A DNA stretch of 64,000 nucleotides from Leptospira andrefontaineae (GTDB lineage: Bacteria > Spirochaetota > Leptospiria > Leptospirales > Leptospiraceae), in contig NZ_RQEY01000023.1 in assembly GCF_004770105.1 (NCBI RefSeq), positions 1-64,000 on the forward strand, written 5' to 3'. Each line of letters starts with the position of its first letter. The stretch's first letter is position 1. Below are positions 38,566 through 48,173 of this stretch, in pieces. Under the pieces are notes generated by a model. It had not been told where the DNA came from. It did not search any database and was given only the letters and a program-made list of their open reading frames with translations. A program made the translations under genes and the position numbers.

Positions 38566-39990
38566 ATGCTCCTGACTAATTACCAAACGGATTCCTTTTA
38601 CGACGAAATGTTCTCTGAAGAGGGGGGGATTCGCCAGAGTTATCATATCTTAAAATCCAGGATCGAAGGAATGGATGATAAGGAGCTTTTGAAGCGGAAG
38701 GCTTCCGCAGAGAAGGCTCTTCTTTCCTTGGGCATCACCTTTAATGTGTACGGAGATGAGGAAGAAGAAGAGAGGATCATGCCTTTCGATATCATTCCTC
38801 GTATCGTAACTTCTTTCGAATGGAAAAAAATGGAAGAAGGTCTCAAACAAAGGATTCGCGCCTTAAATCTTTTCATCCAGGACATTTATGGCGATGAGAA
38901 TATCATCAAAGATGGAGTAATCCCTGCCGAGATCGTTTATAGCAGCTCCGGTTATTTAAAAGAATGTAAAGGGATCAAACCTCCGAAAGGGATTTGGATC
39001 CATATTACAGGAACGGATCTAGTGCGCGACGGGGATGGGCAAATGTTGGTCCTTGAGGATAATTTACGTTGCCCTTCCGGTGTTTCTTATGTATTAGAAA
39101 ATCGTGAAGTAATGAAAAAGACCTTCCCGGAACTTTTTGCGAGTCTTTCCGTAAGGCCGATCTATGATTATCCGATCCGACTTCGCGGGATGCTCGAACA
39201 TCTTTCCGACAAACCTAATCCGAATATAGGTGTACTTACTCCGGGTATCTATAATTCTGCATATTACGAACACAGTTTTCTCGCATCTCGTATGGGAGTT
39301 CCTTTGGTGGAAGGCACGGACCTTACTGTTAGAGATGATAAACTTTATATGAGGACCACCAAAGGTCTGAAGCAAGTGGACGTTCTATACAGAAGGATTG
39401 ATGATACATTCATGGATCCTAAGGCTTTCCGTAAGGATTCTCTCTTGGGTGTTCCCGGTATATTCGAAGTATTCAAAAAAGGTAATGTTGCGCTTGCGAA
39501 TGCTCCGGGCACAGGAGTTGCCGATGATAAAGTGATCTATTCTTATGTTCCTGATTTTATTAAGTATTATCTGGGAGAAGAGCCGATCATTCCGAATGTT
39601 CCTACTTATCTATGTTCCAGGGAGAAGGACCTGAAATATGTTTGTGAGAATATCGGGAACCTGGTCGTAAAAGCGGCTAACGGAGCAGGTGGATATGGAA
39701 TGATCATTGGTCCTGTTGCCAGTGAAAAAGAAAAAGAGGAATTCGTAGAAAAAGTAAAAGCTGATCCTCGGAATTATATCGCTCAACCTGTTTTAAGTTT
39801 ATCCAGGATACCAACATTGATAGAGGATAAGTTAGAAGGAAGGCATGTGGATCTAAGACCTTTTATCTTATATGGAGAAGAGATCTATGTAATGCCTGGG
39901 GGACTAACTCGAGTCGCATTGAGAAGAGGTTCCTTGGTCGTAAATTCTTCCCAAGGTGGTGGCTCTAAAGATACTTGGGTGATGGGTTAA
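38566..39990 (+). CDS. Circularly permuted ATP-grasp protein (type 2, DUF404/DUF407)
   Basis: This 474-residue soluble protein belongs to the circularly permuted ATP-grasp 2 family. Seen motifs are [24 protein letters not shown] early, [36 protein letters not shown] and [12 protein letters not shown] with the ATP loop. The family is predicted to join a carboxyl to an amine, building peptides or glutathionylspermidine-like adducts. GGGAGGAGG lies 7 bases upstream of ATG. It is the first gene of a 13-kb plus-strand block with alpha-E, transglutaminase and DUF2126 partners, the known companion set of this family. Confidence 0.88.
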   Translation: MLLTNYQTDSFYDEMFSEEGGIRQSYHILKSRIEGMDDKELLKRKASAEKALLSLGITFNVYGDEEEEERIMPFDIIPRIVTSFEWKKMEEGLKQRIRALNLFIQDIYGDENIIKDGVIPAEIVYSSSGYLKECKGIKPPKGIWIHITGTDLVRDGDGQMLVLEDNLRCPSGVSYVLENREVMKKTFPELFASLSVRPIYDYPIRLRGMLEHLSDKPNPNIGVLTPGIYNSAYYEHSFLASRMGVPLVEGTDLTVRDDKLYMRTTKGLKQVDVLYRRIDDTFMDPKAFRKDSLLGVPGIFEVFKKGNVALANAPGTGVADDKVIYSYVPDFIKYYLGEEPIIPNVPTYLCSREKDLKYVCENIGNLVVKAANGAGGYGMIIGPVASEKEKEEFVEKVKADPRNYIAQPVLSLSRIPTLIEDKLEGRHVDLRPFILYGEEIYVMPGGLTRVALRRGSLVVNSSQGGGSKDTWVMG

Positions 39991-40073
39991 TATCAAAAAA
40001 AGTTCAAGAACTGGCAATCAGGGAAAGTCCCAAGCGGAACCGAAAAATATCACAAAACTAGAGAGGTTTCCTA

Positions 40074-41018
40074 ATGCTAAGCCGAGTCGCTGAATCCGTA
40101 TACTGGATGAATCGTTATATGGAAAGGGCCGAGAATTATTCACGCTTTTTGGATGTGAATTTTCAACTTTCCTTAGATCTAAACGAGGACTCCAACAGGC
40201 AATGGATGCCTTTGGTGTATACCACCGGAGATAATGAATTATTTTCCAGAAAGTATAATTCTCCGAGTAAAGAGAATGTGATCCACTTCATGAGTTTGGA
40301 TACTGAAAATCCGAATTCTATCATGAATTGTCTGATCCGTGCGAGGGAAAATGCCAGGACCATCCGTGAAAATATTTCCACTCCTATGTGGGAAGTGATC
40401 AACGAATTTTATCTTACTATCAAATCCAAAAGAAAATTTGAAGAATCCGATATGCCCGGAATTGCTGAATTTTTCAAAGCAATCCGAAACCAATGTTTGT
40501 TATTCTACGGTTGCCAAGAAGCCACGATCTCCCATGACGAGGTCTGGCATTTTGCATTACTCGGAAGATTATTGGAAAGAGCAGATAAGACCACTCGTAT
40601 CTTGGATATGAAATATTTTATACTTCTTCCTGCCAGAGAAGAAGTCGGGTCCACTTTGGATCTGATCCAATGGCTTTCTCTTCTTAAGTCCGCAAGTGCT
40701 CATGAGATGTTTAACCGTTTTTATACAAGGATCACTCCTAAGAATATTGCCGAGTTTCTTATCTTGGATAAAATTTTTCCAAGAGCGATACGTTCTTGTC
40801 TTTCTAAAGCCTTCGATAGTCTGAAAATTTTAAGTGGGACTGAGAAGGACAGTTACGGGGATGAAACGGAGAAGAGAGTAGGTGTTCTTCTTTCGGAAAT
40901 GAACTACGCCTCTATAGACGAAATTTTTTCTTCTGGGATGCATGAATATTTGGACCAATTACAGGTAAGATTGAACGGGATCGCTGCACAATTGGATGAG
41001 ACTTATTTTAGGAATTAA
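40074..41018 (+). CDS. Alpha-E domain protein (DUF403)
   Basis: This 314-residue helical protein opens with MLSRVAESVYWMNRYMERAENYSRFLDVNF, the Alpha-E signature with conserved WxxRYxERAEN residues. It has no signal or membrane segment. In many bacteria it sits next to the circularly permuted ATP-grasp enzyme and a transglutaminase, and is thought to act with them in an amide-bond-forming system. Here it follows the ATP-grasp gene by 83 bp and precedes the transglutaminase gene by 2 bp. Exact chemistry unknown. Confidence 0.88.
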   Translation: MLSRVAESVYWMNRYMERAENYSRFLDVNFQLSLDLNEDSNRQWMPLVYTTGDNELFSRKYNSPSKENVIHFMSLDTENPNSIMNCLIRARENARTIRENISTPMWEVINEFYLTIKSKRKFEESDMPGIAEFFKAIRNQCLLFYGCQEATISHDEVWHFALLGRLLERADKTTRILDMKYFILLPAREEVGSTLDLIQWLSLLKSASAHEMFNRFYTRITPKNIAEFLILDKIFPRAIRSCLSKAFDSLKILSGTEKDSYGDETEKRVGVLLSEMNYASIDEIFSSGMHEYLDQLQVRLNGIAAQLDETYFRN

Positions 41019-41020
41019 TC

Positions 41021-44000
41021 ATGTCCTTACTCGTCTCTCTTACTCACGAAACTTCTTATGAATATGATAGGCCGGTCGCATTATCTCCTCATATCATTCG
41101 ATTGAGACCTGCTCCACATTCTAGGACCAGGATCGTTTCTTATTCACTTCTTGTAGAACCTTCTGAACAATTTTTGAACTGGCAGCAGGATCCTTTCGGA
41201 AATTACCAAGCAAGATTGGTATTTCCTAAGAAGACTGAAAAGTTAAAGATACTCGTGGATCTGGTGGCGGAAATTCAAGTCATCAATCCGTTCGATTTTT
41301 TTCTGGAACCGGATGCGGAAGAGACCCCATTTATTTATTCAGATGCTTTGAGAAAAGAACTTCTTCCTTATTTGAGCGCAACTGATGGAAGCAACGCACT
41401 CGCAAATTATATTTCAAGTTTAAGAAAAGACGGAATTTTAAAATCAAAACGTACCGTAGACTTTTTGGTGGGACTCAATCAAAGGGTATACCAGGACATT
41501 TCTTATGTGATTCGAATGGAACCTGGGGTCCAAACTTGTACGGAAACTTTGGAAAGAAGATCAGGTTCTTGTAGAGACTCTGCATTTTTACTCGTTCAAA
41601 TTTTAAGACATATTGGTCTCGCATCTAGATTTGTTTCAGGCTATCTGATCCAGTTAAAACCGGATGAAGTATCCATTCATGGACCTTCTGGTGCTAAGGA
41701 AGATTTTACTGACCTTCATGCGTGGGCGGAGGTGTTCCTACCTGGTGCTGGTTGGGTAGGCTTAGATCCAACTTCGGGCTTATTTGCAGGAGAAGGTCAT
41801 ATTCCTTTAGCAGCAGTTCCCGAGCCTGGAAGTGCTTCTCCTGTATTTGGATATTCCGATCCTGCCGAGTCCAAATTCGGATTCAGGATGGAAGTAAAAC
41901 GATTCCAAGAATCTCCTCGTGTAACAAAACCTTATACAGATCCGACTTGGGACAGAGTGTTAAAACTAGGAAAAGATCTGGATATTAGATGCAAAAAAAA
42001 TGATATTCGTGTTTCTATCGGTGGAGAACCCACTTTTATTTCGGATACTTCCAGGCAAGATCCGGAGTGGAATACTCTGGCCCTTGGAAAAGAAAAGTTA
42101 GAGTTAGGCGAAACACTACTTACCAAACTTCGTGAAAAATTTTCACCGGGTTCTTTGGTCCAAGTCACTCAAGGTAAATGGTATCCTGGAGAACCTCTTC
42201 CTCGCTGGTCCTTGAACGTATTTTGGAGAAAAGACGGAGAGTCTTTATGGAAAAACGGAGAACTATTCTCTTCTTCCTCTGAAAAAGAAAAAAAGGATTT
42301 AGATAAGGATTTACTATCATCCGAAAAATTTGGGGAAGAGATTTGTAAAACTTTGGGAATTTCTCCCAGGCATATGGTTCCTCTATACGAGGATGGTTTT
42401 TATTATTTATGGAAAGAAGGTCAACTTCCTGAATGGAAGGATCCTAAAAGTGAGGATTTTAACTCTGAAGATTTTTCTTTCGAGGCTTTGGAAAGGAAGA
42501 AGGTTCTTTCTCTGGCTGACAGAGACTTCAAACTGAAAAAGGCGATCGCTATTCCATTACAATTTAATTATGCAAAGTCTGAATGGGAAAGTTCCGAATG
42601 GAAATACAAAAGAGAAAGATTGTATTTGATCCCGGGTGATAGTCCCGCCGGATTTAGATTACCTTTCTCTTCTATCTCCGAAAACTTCAGACCGAATGCG
42701 GTTCTTACGGATCTATCCAAGAGTAAAAAATTAAGTTCTCGAAAAGATTTGGATTCAGTTTTAGGAAAAAGATCCTCTAAAGAACCTAAGTTTTTTTCAG
42801 CTGGAAAAGAACTTCCTATCCGAACTACATTAGTCATTGAGCCAAGACTTGGTTCCATTCATGTATTTTTACCTCCTATAGAAGGTATGGAACCTTGGTT
42901 GGATCTGATCTCTTCTTTGGAATTTGCGGCCGAAAAATCCGGAGTAAAAATCGTTTTAGAAGGTTATGAACCTCCTGCAGATTCGAGGTTGGGCCTATTT
43001 CGGATAACGCCGGATCCGGGCGTTTTAGAAGTGAATTTACATCCTTCTTCTAATTTTAAAGAGCTAGAAGAAAAGACTCGTATCTTATACGAAGAAGCAA
43101 AGGAACTCGGTTTAAGTGCGGAAAAATTCCTGATAGATGGAAGACATACCGGAACTGGAGGAGGGAATCATATCACTATAGGTGCCATGTCTCCGGAAGA
43201 CAGTCCTTTTCTGCGAAGACCGGACCTTCTGCGCAGTTTAGTAAGTTATTGGCAACATCATCCTTCTCTCTCTTATCTTTTCTCCGGCTTGTTTATCGGC
43301 CCGACTTCTCAGGCTCCTCGTTTGGATGAGGGAAGGGACGAGATATTATACGAATATGAATTAGCTTCTTCTCAATTAGATAAAATTAAAGAACCGAATC
43401 CTTGGTTAGTGGATCGACTTTTTCGAAATCTACTTGTGGATCTGACAGGAAATACTCATAGAGCGGAAATTTCTATAGATAAATTGTATCCTCCTTCCGG
43501 TTCTCGTTTGGGTCTTGTAGAGTTAAGAGGATTTGAGATGCCTCCTCATTATAAAATGAGTGTGGTCCAACAACTTTTAGTCTTATCTTTGATTTGTAGA
43601 TTTTGGGAAAAACCTTATGTGCAGGCTCCCATTCATTGGGGAACAGAACTACATGATCGTTTTCTTCTTCCTCATTTTGTATGGAATGATTTTAAAAATG
43701 TTCTGAAAGATCTGAAAGATCATGGATTTGCATTCCAAGAAGAAGAGTTCCTTCCATTTTTCGAATTTCGTTTTCCAGTGTATGGCAAAACCCAAAGAGA
43801 GGAAGTGTTTCTCGAACTTAGAATGGCCTTAGAACCTTGGAATGTTTTAGGAGAAGAGTCCTCTTCTTTCGGAACTTCCAGATCTGTCGACTCTGCATTA
43901 GAAAGATTGCAAGTAAAAGTAGAAGGTTGGAGTGATCGATACATTCTCAGCTGCAACGGTTATGAAGTTCCTCTTAGAGGAACCGGCAGAAAAGGAGAAG

Positions 44001-44308
44001 CAGTTTCGGGAATCAGGTTCAAGGCTTGGAATCCTGTATTCACTTTGCATCCGAATCTTCCTGTCCATACTCCATTGGTATTTGATGTCTGGGATACCTG
44101 GTCTTCTCGTCCTTTAGGCGGTTGTCGTTATTATGTTTCTCATCCAGGTGGAAGAGCTTATGATACTTTCCCTGTGAATTCTTATGAAGCCGAGTCTCGT
44201 AGGATCTCCAGATTTTTAGCGGATGGTCATTCCGCCTTAGATGGCTCCGAACCTAAACGACTGAAGCACACAAATGGTTATACGATGGACCTTCGTTGGA
44301 TTGAATAA
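41021..44308 (+). CDS. Transglutaminase-like protein fused to DUF2126
   Basis: This 1095-residue protein has an N-terminal transglutaminase-like region with Cys184 (RSGSCRDSAF), His233 (DLHAWAEVF) and Asp249 (GLDPTSGL). The C-terminal half (from about residue 310) is DUF2126, with patterns like SIGGEPTFIS and a later HTGTGGGNHITIGA. DUF2126 is a glutamine-synthetase-like/ligase-type domain predicted to form amide bonds. It is cytosolic. It stands directly after the alpha-E gene and completes the split version of the system. Confidence 0.88.
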   Translation: MSLLVSLTHETSYEYDRPVALSPHIIRLRPAPHSRTRIVSYSLLVEPSEQFLNWQQDPFGNYQARLVFPKKTEKLKILVDLVAEIQVINPFDFFLEPDAEETPFIYSDALRKELLPYLSATDGSNALANYISSLRKDGILKSKRTVDFLVGLNQRVYQDISYVIRMEPGVQTCTETLERRSGSCRDSAFLLVQILRHIGLASRFVSGYLIQLKPDEVSIHGPSGAKEDFTDLHAWAEVFLPGAGWVGLDPTSGLFAGEGHIPLAAVPEPGSASPVFGYSDPAESKFGFRMEVKRFQESPRVTKPYTDPTWDRVLKLGKDLDIRCKKNDIRVSIGGEPTFISDTSRQDPEWNTLALGKEKLELGETLLTKLREKFSPGSLVQVTQGKWYPGEPLPRWSLNVFWRKDGESLWKNGELFSSSSEKEKKDLDKDLLSSEKFGEEICKTLGISPRHMVPLYEDGFYYLWKEGQLPEWKDPKSEDFNSEDFSFEALERKKVLSLADRDFKLKKAIAIPLQFNYAKSEWESSEWKYKRERLYLIPGDSPAGFRLPFSSISENFRPNAVLTDLSKSKKLSSRKDLDSVLGKRSSKEPKFFSAGKELPIRTTLVIEPRLGSIHVFLPPIEGMEPWLDLISSLEFAAEKSGVKIVLEGYEPPADSRLGLFRITPDPGVLEVNLHPSSNFKELEEKTRILYEEAKELGLSAEKFLIDGRHTGTGGGNHITIGAMSPEDSPFLRRPDLLRSLVSYWQHHPSLSYLFSGLFIGPTSQAPRLDEGRDEILYEYELASSQLDKIKEPNPWLVDRLFRNLLVDLTGNTHRAEISIDKLYPPSGSRLGLVELRGFEMPPHYKMSVVQQLLVLSLICRFWEKPYVQAPIHWGTELHDRFLLPHFVWNDFKNVLKDLKDHGFAFQEEEFLPFFEFRFPVYGKTQREEVFLELRMALEPWNVLGEESSSFGTSRSVDSALERLQVKVEGWSDRYILSCNGYEVPLRGTGRKGEAVSGIRFKAWNPVFTLHPNLPVHTPLVFDVWDTWSSRPLGGCRYYVSHPGGRAYDTFPVNSYEAESRRISRFLADGHSALDGSEPKRLKHTNGYTMDLRWIE

Positions 44309-44418
44309 TTAATATTTATCAAACCCAGTTTGTGAGAACAGATCTCAAAAACAGTTGCAACCAGTTCTAGAAAAATAATTCTGATTCTCAAGATAAAGAG
44401 CCCAGTTTCGAGGGAACG

Positions 44419-45720
44419 ATGCGACAAAACAATTCTGTTAGAAGCGGACGATTCGGCAGGTTTTTCCGGATTAAAAAGCTGATCCTTACCGCTTGGATCA
44501 TTCTAAGTATTTTCTTACTTTCAATTTTCATTTCATGTTCTCACAAAAATTCCGCATCAGGTGCGGCGAATGCAAATGGATATCTCTACCAAATGTTCAA
44601 TTCATTCGATCCTAGATCTCTTTTGCAGAATTTAGGAAATAATATAATTCCACCTCTATTCGTGAATTTAGAAGCAAGTAGAGTCGCTCTTGTAAATGCA
44701 ACTAACGACCTTTGTGCTTCCGATTCTTTGGCTTCTGCGCAGGCTGCATGGATTGCTCATAAATCGGATCTGAAAAAAGTAGAACCTTTTCGTTTTGGAA
44801 CTACTCTCGCTTATTTTTCCAGGATGGATCCGTTCTTGATCAATTATCTGACTCTGTCTCCGCCTAGTAGCATTAGTACTGTAGACGTAACCTCAGGTTT
44901 AGATCAATTAGATTCATTTACTGTTGGGGATCTTAATGATGCACAACAAGCCATAGGCCAAATGAAAAATATGGAGAAGGGCATCAGTGCAATTGAATAT
45001 ATTCTTTTTAGTAGAGCCGGGGTAAATCGAGGAACCGCTCCCAATTGTGGTGCCGATTTTGCAAATGCTCCTGATGGTAGAGCAGCACTTTTAAGAGCAT
45101 TAGTTTTAGAATACAGCGGCCATGTGCTTAATGTGACTACTGCTTGGGATGTGGGTGGAACAAATCCTTTGGGTACACAGCTTGCAACTGCAGGCAATGG
45201 ATCTTCTGCTACTTTTCCAAGTTCAGGCGCTGCATTGGATGCGGTTTTTGCAGGAACAATCCAGCTTTTGAATACCATGAAAGACGGAAAACTGGAAATT
45301 CCGGAAGGTCTTTCCGGAGGAGGAAGCGGTTCATCTCCTAAACCGGATCGTGCAGAGTCCAGATTTTCAGGCCGATCTTTCGATAATATAATAGATAATT
45401 TAAGTACTTTTAAAGCGATCTATACAGGCAATGGTACGGGTGCAGGACTTAAGGATTATGTAAAATTCTACAGTCCCGAGTTGGCTGAGGAGATAGATGG
45501 AGAGATAGCGGAATTAGAAGAACATTTAGGAGATATCACTTCTTCCTATTCTCCATCGGATCCTTCTACTGCGTGGGGAAGTTCCAATACTACGAATTTT
45601 GCCGCTATCAAATCAAGTATCGCCGATTTAAGTGAATTATTAAAAATTCTGAATACTGAACTCGCTGCTCTTACTGGCTCGAGTCCGGTTTCCGGTGGAC
45701 CAGGAGGGGACGGAGATTAA
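44419..45720 (+). CDS. Imelysin-like lipoprotein
   Basis: This 433-residue protein has a long basic N-terminus and a signal ending in SIFISC, a lipobox with Cys about 40. The mature part is all-alpha with the imelysin-type stretch MEKGISAIEYILFSRAG, where GxxxxE is the conserved motif, and a later Asp/Glu-rich helix pair. Imelysins are outer-membrane or periplasmic proteins tied to iron or metal uptake and often lie next to TonB receptors. Its stop overlaps the TonB-receptor ATG by one base (TAATG). A Gly/Ser-rich linker (GGGSGSSPKPD) separates two helical halves. Confidence 0.78.
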   Translation: MRQNNSVRSGRFGRFFRIKKLILTAWIILSIFLLSIFISCSHKNSASGAANANGYLYQMFNSFDPRSLLQNLGNNIIPPLFVNLEASRVALVNATNDLCASDSLASAQAAWIAHKSDLKKVEPFRFGTTLAYFSRMDPFLINYLTLSPPSSISTVDVTSGLDQLDSFTVGDLNDAQQAIGQMKNMEKGISAIEYILFSRAGVNRGTAPNCGADFANAPDGRAALLRALVLEYSGHVLNVTTAWDVGGTNPLGTQLATAGNGSSATFPSSGAALDAVFAGTIQLLNTMKDGKLEIPEGLSGGGSGSSPKPDRAESRFSGRSFDNIIDNLSTFKAIYTGNGTGAGLKDYVKFYSPELAEEIDGEIAELEEHLGDITSSYSPSDPSTAWGSSNTTNFAAIKSSIADLSELLKILNTELAALTGSSPVSGGPGGDGD

Positions 45721-48140
45721 TGTTCCAAAAACTATTCCGTTCTCCTCTTATTTTAAGTATTTTAATTTTTTCTAATTCTTTCCTCTTCTCCCAACCGAAC
45801 GAAAATACTGGGACAAACGGAACTTCTTCAGAAGTAAAACAAGAAGATCCTTCTAAAAAGGAAGATCTTAAACAAGAGGAAACTCTTGCGGAAAAGAAAA
45901 GAAGATTTTTAGAAAGCGGTCAGATCAATGTGATCGGCGCCAAGGATGACGATATAAAGAAGATTCCTGGTTCCGCGAATGTGATCGGTAAGAAGATCTT
46001 AAAAGAAACAAATCCGGTCGATTCTATGGAAGCTCTGCGCAGGGTTCCAGGTGCAACAATCCGCTACCAAGATGCTGTTGGTCTTACTCCGAATATTGCA
46101 TTCAGAGGTGTGAGTAACGAAGAGTCTAGAAAAACTTTGATCTTAGAAGATGGTGTATTCACTTCTTTAAGTCCTTACGGACAACCTGAAAGCTATTTTG
46201 TACCTCATATAGATAGAATGGAAAGAGTTGAAGTTGTGAAAGGTTCAGGCTCCATTCTTTTTGGACCGACAACTTTAGGTGGTATTGTTAACTATGTGAC
46301 TCGCAAACCTCCTGAAAAACCTACGTTCAGCGCGAAGGTGATCGGAGGAACAAACGGTTATGCTTCCAGTCTTTTACAATATGGCGGGACCAACCAAACT
46401 ACGAATACAGGTTATGATATCTCCTACATGCGTAACCAAGGAAATGGTTTTAGGGATTACCAAGGTTTTAGAGTAAACGATCTAAACCTAAAGTTGATCC
46501 AGAAATTAGGGGAGAAGGATTCAGTTTTTCTAAAATACCAATCCTACCAGCAGGAGGCCCAATCCACTTATTTGGGATTAACCCAAGGTTTGTATTGGAG
46601 AAATCCGAGGATCAATCCTGCCAGATATGACCAAAAGTCCATTGATAGACAGGCCGCAGTTATAGGGCATGATCATACTTTTAACGAAAATTGGAAGATG
46701 ATCACAAGAGCATATTGGACAAATGTCGGCTTCTTATTTCGTCAGGAATCTTATTCGTATAATAATCTAACCGAATTCGGTTTTCCTGCAAGACCTCCTG
46801 AAAATGCGTTTGGTATTTATGCTCCTGATATTATCGGGAACCAGCCTGGAGATGTAATTTACATGCTAAATTCCACTCCGAACAGACATTCTTTCTTTAA
46901 GACGGGAGGTCTGGAAACTAAGGTAGAAGGTAAATTTAATACATTCGGCTTGGATCATGAGATCGCTTTCGGTGCAAGAATGCATTATGAATCCGTAAAC
47001 GCAGCGAATAATGTATTCCCTTATCCGACTCTTACTAAAGGTCTTACCACCCAGCAACAGAACCGTAATGCAAGAGCTTATGCTTTATATGTCCAAGATT
47101 CTATCAAGTTGACTGATAAATTCAAGGTGATCCCGGGAGTTCGTTACGAACATATCTTCCAAGGTGTTTATACTCACAGAAGGCTTGCTACTGAGGAAGA
47201 TGTTACCAAAGGAAACGCGAGTACAGTTGGACAGACCATTTTGGTAAATGATGCAAATGAGACTTATACAAAGGTAGTTCTACCGGGTATTGGACTTACG
47301 TTCGATATTACGGAAAAGTTTATTTGGTTTGCAGGTGCACATACTGCATTTTCTCCTCCTACATTCTCCACCGTACAAAACCCTGCATTAGGTTTAGGTT
47401 ATAAACTTAGCGCAGAAAGATCCAATAATTATGAAACAGGTTTTAGGGGAAATATCACTCGCTACTTCTACACTCAGGTTAGCACGTACGCATTATATTT
47501 TTCGAATCAGATCGTAAATACGAATGAGGCCGGTTCAGGGCTCGGAGCCGTACCGATCAACGCGGGAAGATCGGTGAATAGAGGTGTGGAAAGTAATTTT
47601 GTTTTCGACTTTGGAAAATTTGCCGAGTCCAGATGGGAGGTCCCTCTGGAATTTACCTACTCTTATACAAAGGCGATCTCTACCACTTACGTTCCAGTAG
47701 GCACAATACAAAATGCGGATGGAACCGTTAGTATCACGAACCAACCTTTATATGCGCTTAACTCTGCAGGAAACCTGATCAAAGTAAACACAAACGGAAA
47801 TTATCTGCCTTACGTTCCGATGAATGTTTTTATAGGAGCGATCGGAGTGAAAAGCCCATCCGGATTTTATGCAAGAGTCGAATATCAGTATTTTGATAAA
47901 CAATATTCTGATTTGCAGAATACCAAAAACCAGAGTACGGACGGAAGCCAAGGTGTAGTCCCTGCATACGGAATTTGGAATGCCGACTTTGGGTACGAGG
48001 CTCCGGGAGGAAGATGGTCCATCTTCGTGAACGGAAAAAATTTAGAAGATAGAGTGTATATTTCGGGAAGACTTCCTGTGGGGATCCAACAAGGGCCATA
48101 CAGACAAATCAATATCGGGGCTACTTTAAAGCTGGATTAA
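45720..48140 (+). CDS. TonB-dependent outer-membrane receptor, FecA-like
   Basis: This 806-residue protein has a signal peptide (about 1-24), a TonB-box-like region followed by a plug domain (INVIGAKDDDIKKIPGSANVIGKK, then ALRRVPGATIRYQDAVGLTP and RMERVEVVKGSGSILFGPTT), and a 22-stranded barrel to the C-terminus. The plug style and length resemble FecA/ferric-siderophore receptors. It carries a metal complex across the outer membrane with energy from TonB. It is translationally coupled to the imelysin-like gene and is followed after 33 bp by the fused ATP-grasp/alpha-E gene. The substrate could be a metal-peptide complex; that is inference. Confidence 0.9.
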   Translation: MFQKLFRSPLILSILIFSNSFLFSQPNENTGTNGTSSEVKQEDPSKKEDLKQEETLAEKKRRFLESGQINVIGAKDDDIKKIPGSANVIGKKILKETNPVDSMEALRRVPGATIRYQDAVGLTPNIAFRGVSNEESRKTLILEDGVFTSLSPYGQPESYFVPHIDRMERVEVVKGSGSILFGPTTLGGIVNYVTRKPPEKPTFSAKVIGGTNGYASSLLQYGGTNQTTNTGYDISYMRNQGNGFRDYQGFRVNDLNLKLIQKLGEKDSVFLKYQSYQQEAQSTYLGLTQGLYWRNPRINPARYDQKSIDRQAAVIGHDHTFNENWKMITRAYWTNVGFLFRQESYSYNNLTEFGFPARPPENAFGIYAPDIIGNQPGDVIYMLNSTPNRHSFFKTGGLETKVEGKFNTFGLDHEIAFGARMHYESVNAANNVFPYPTLTKGLTTQQQNRNARAYALYVQDSIKLTDKFKVIPGVRYEHIFQGVYTHRRLATEEDVTKGNASTVGQTILVNDANETYTKVVLPGIGLTFDITEKFIWFAGAHTAFSPPTFSTVQNPALGLGYKLSAERSNNYETGFRGNITRYFYTQVSTYALYFSNQIVNTNEAGSGLGAVPINAGRSVNRGVESNFVFDFGKFAESRWEVPLEFTYSYTKAISTTYVPVGTIQNADGTVSITNQPLYALNSAGNLIKVNTNGNYLPYVPMNVFIGAIGVKSPSGFYARVEYQYFDKQYSDLQNTKNQSTDGSQGVVPAYGIWNADFGYEAPGGRWSIFVNGKNLEDRVYISGRLPVGIQQGPYRQINIGATLKLD

Positions 48141-48173
48141 AATCGGACGGGAGATGAAAATGTCTCTCGGAAG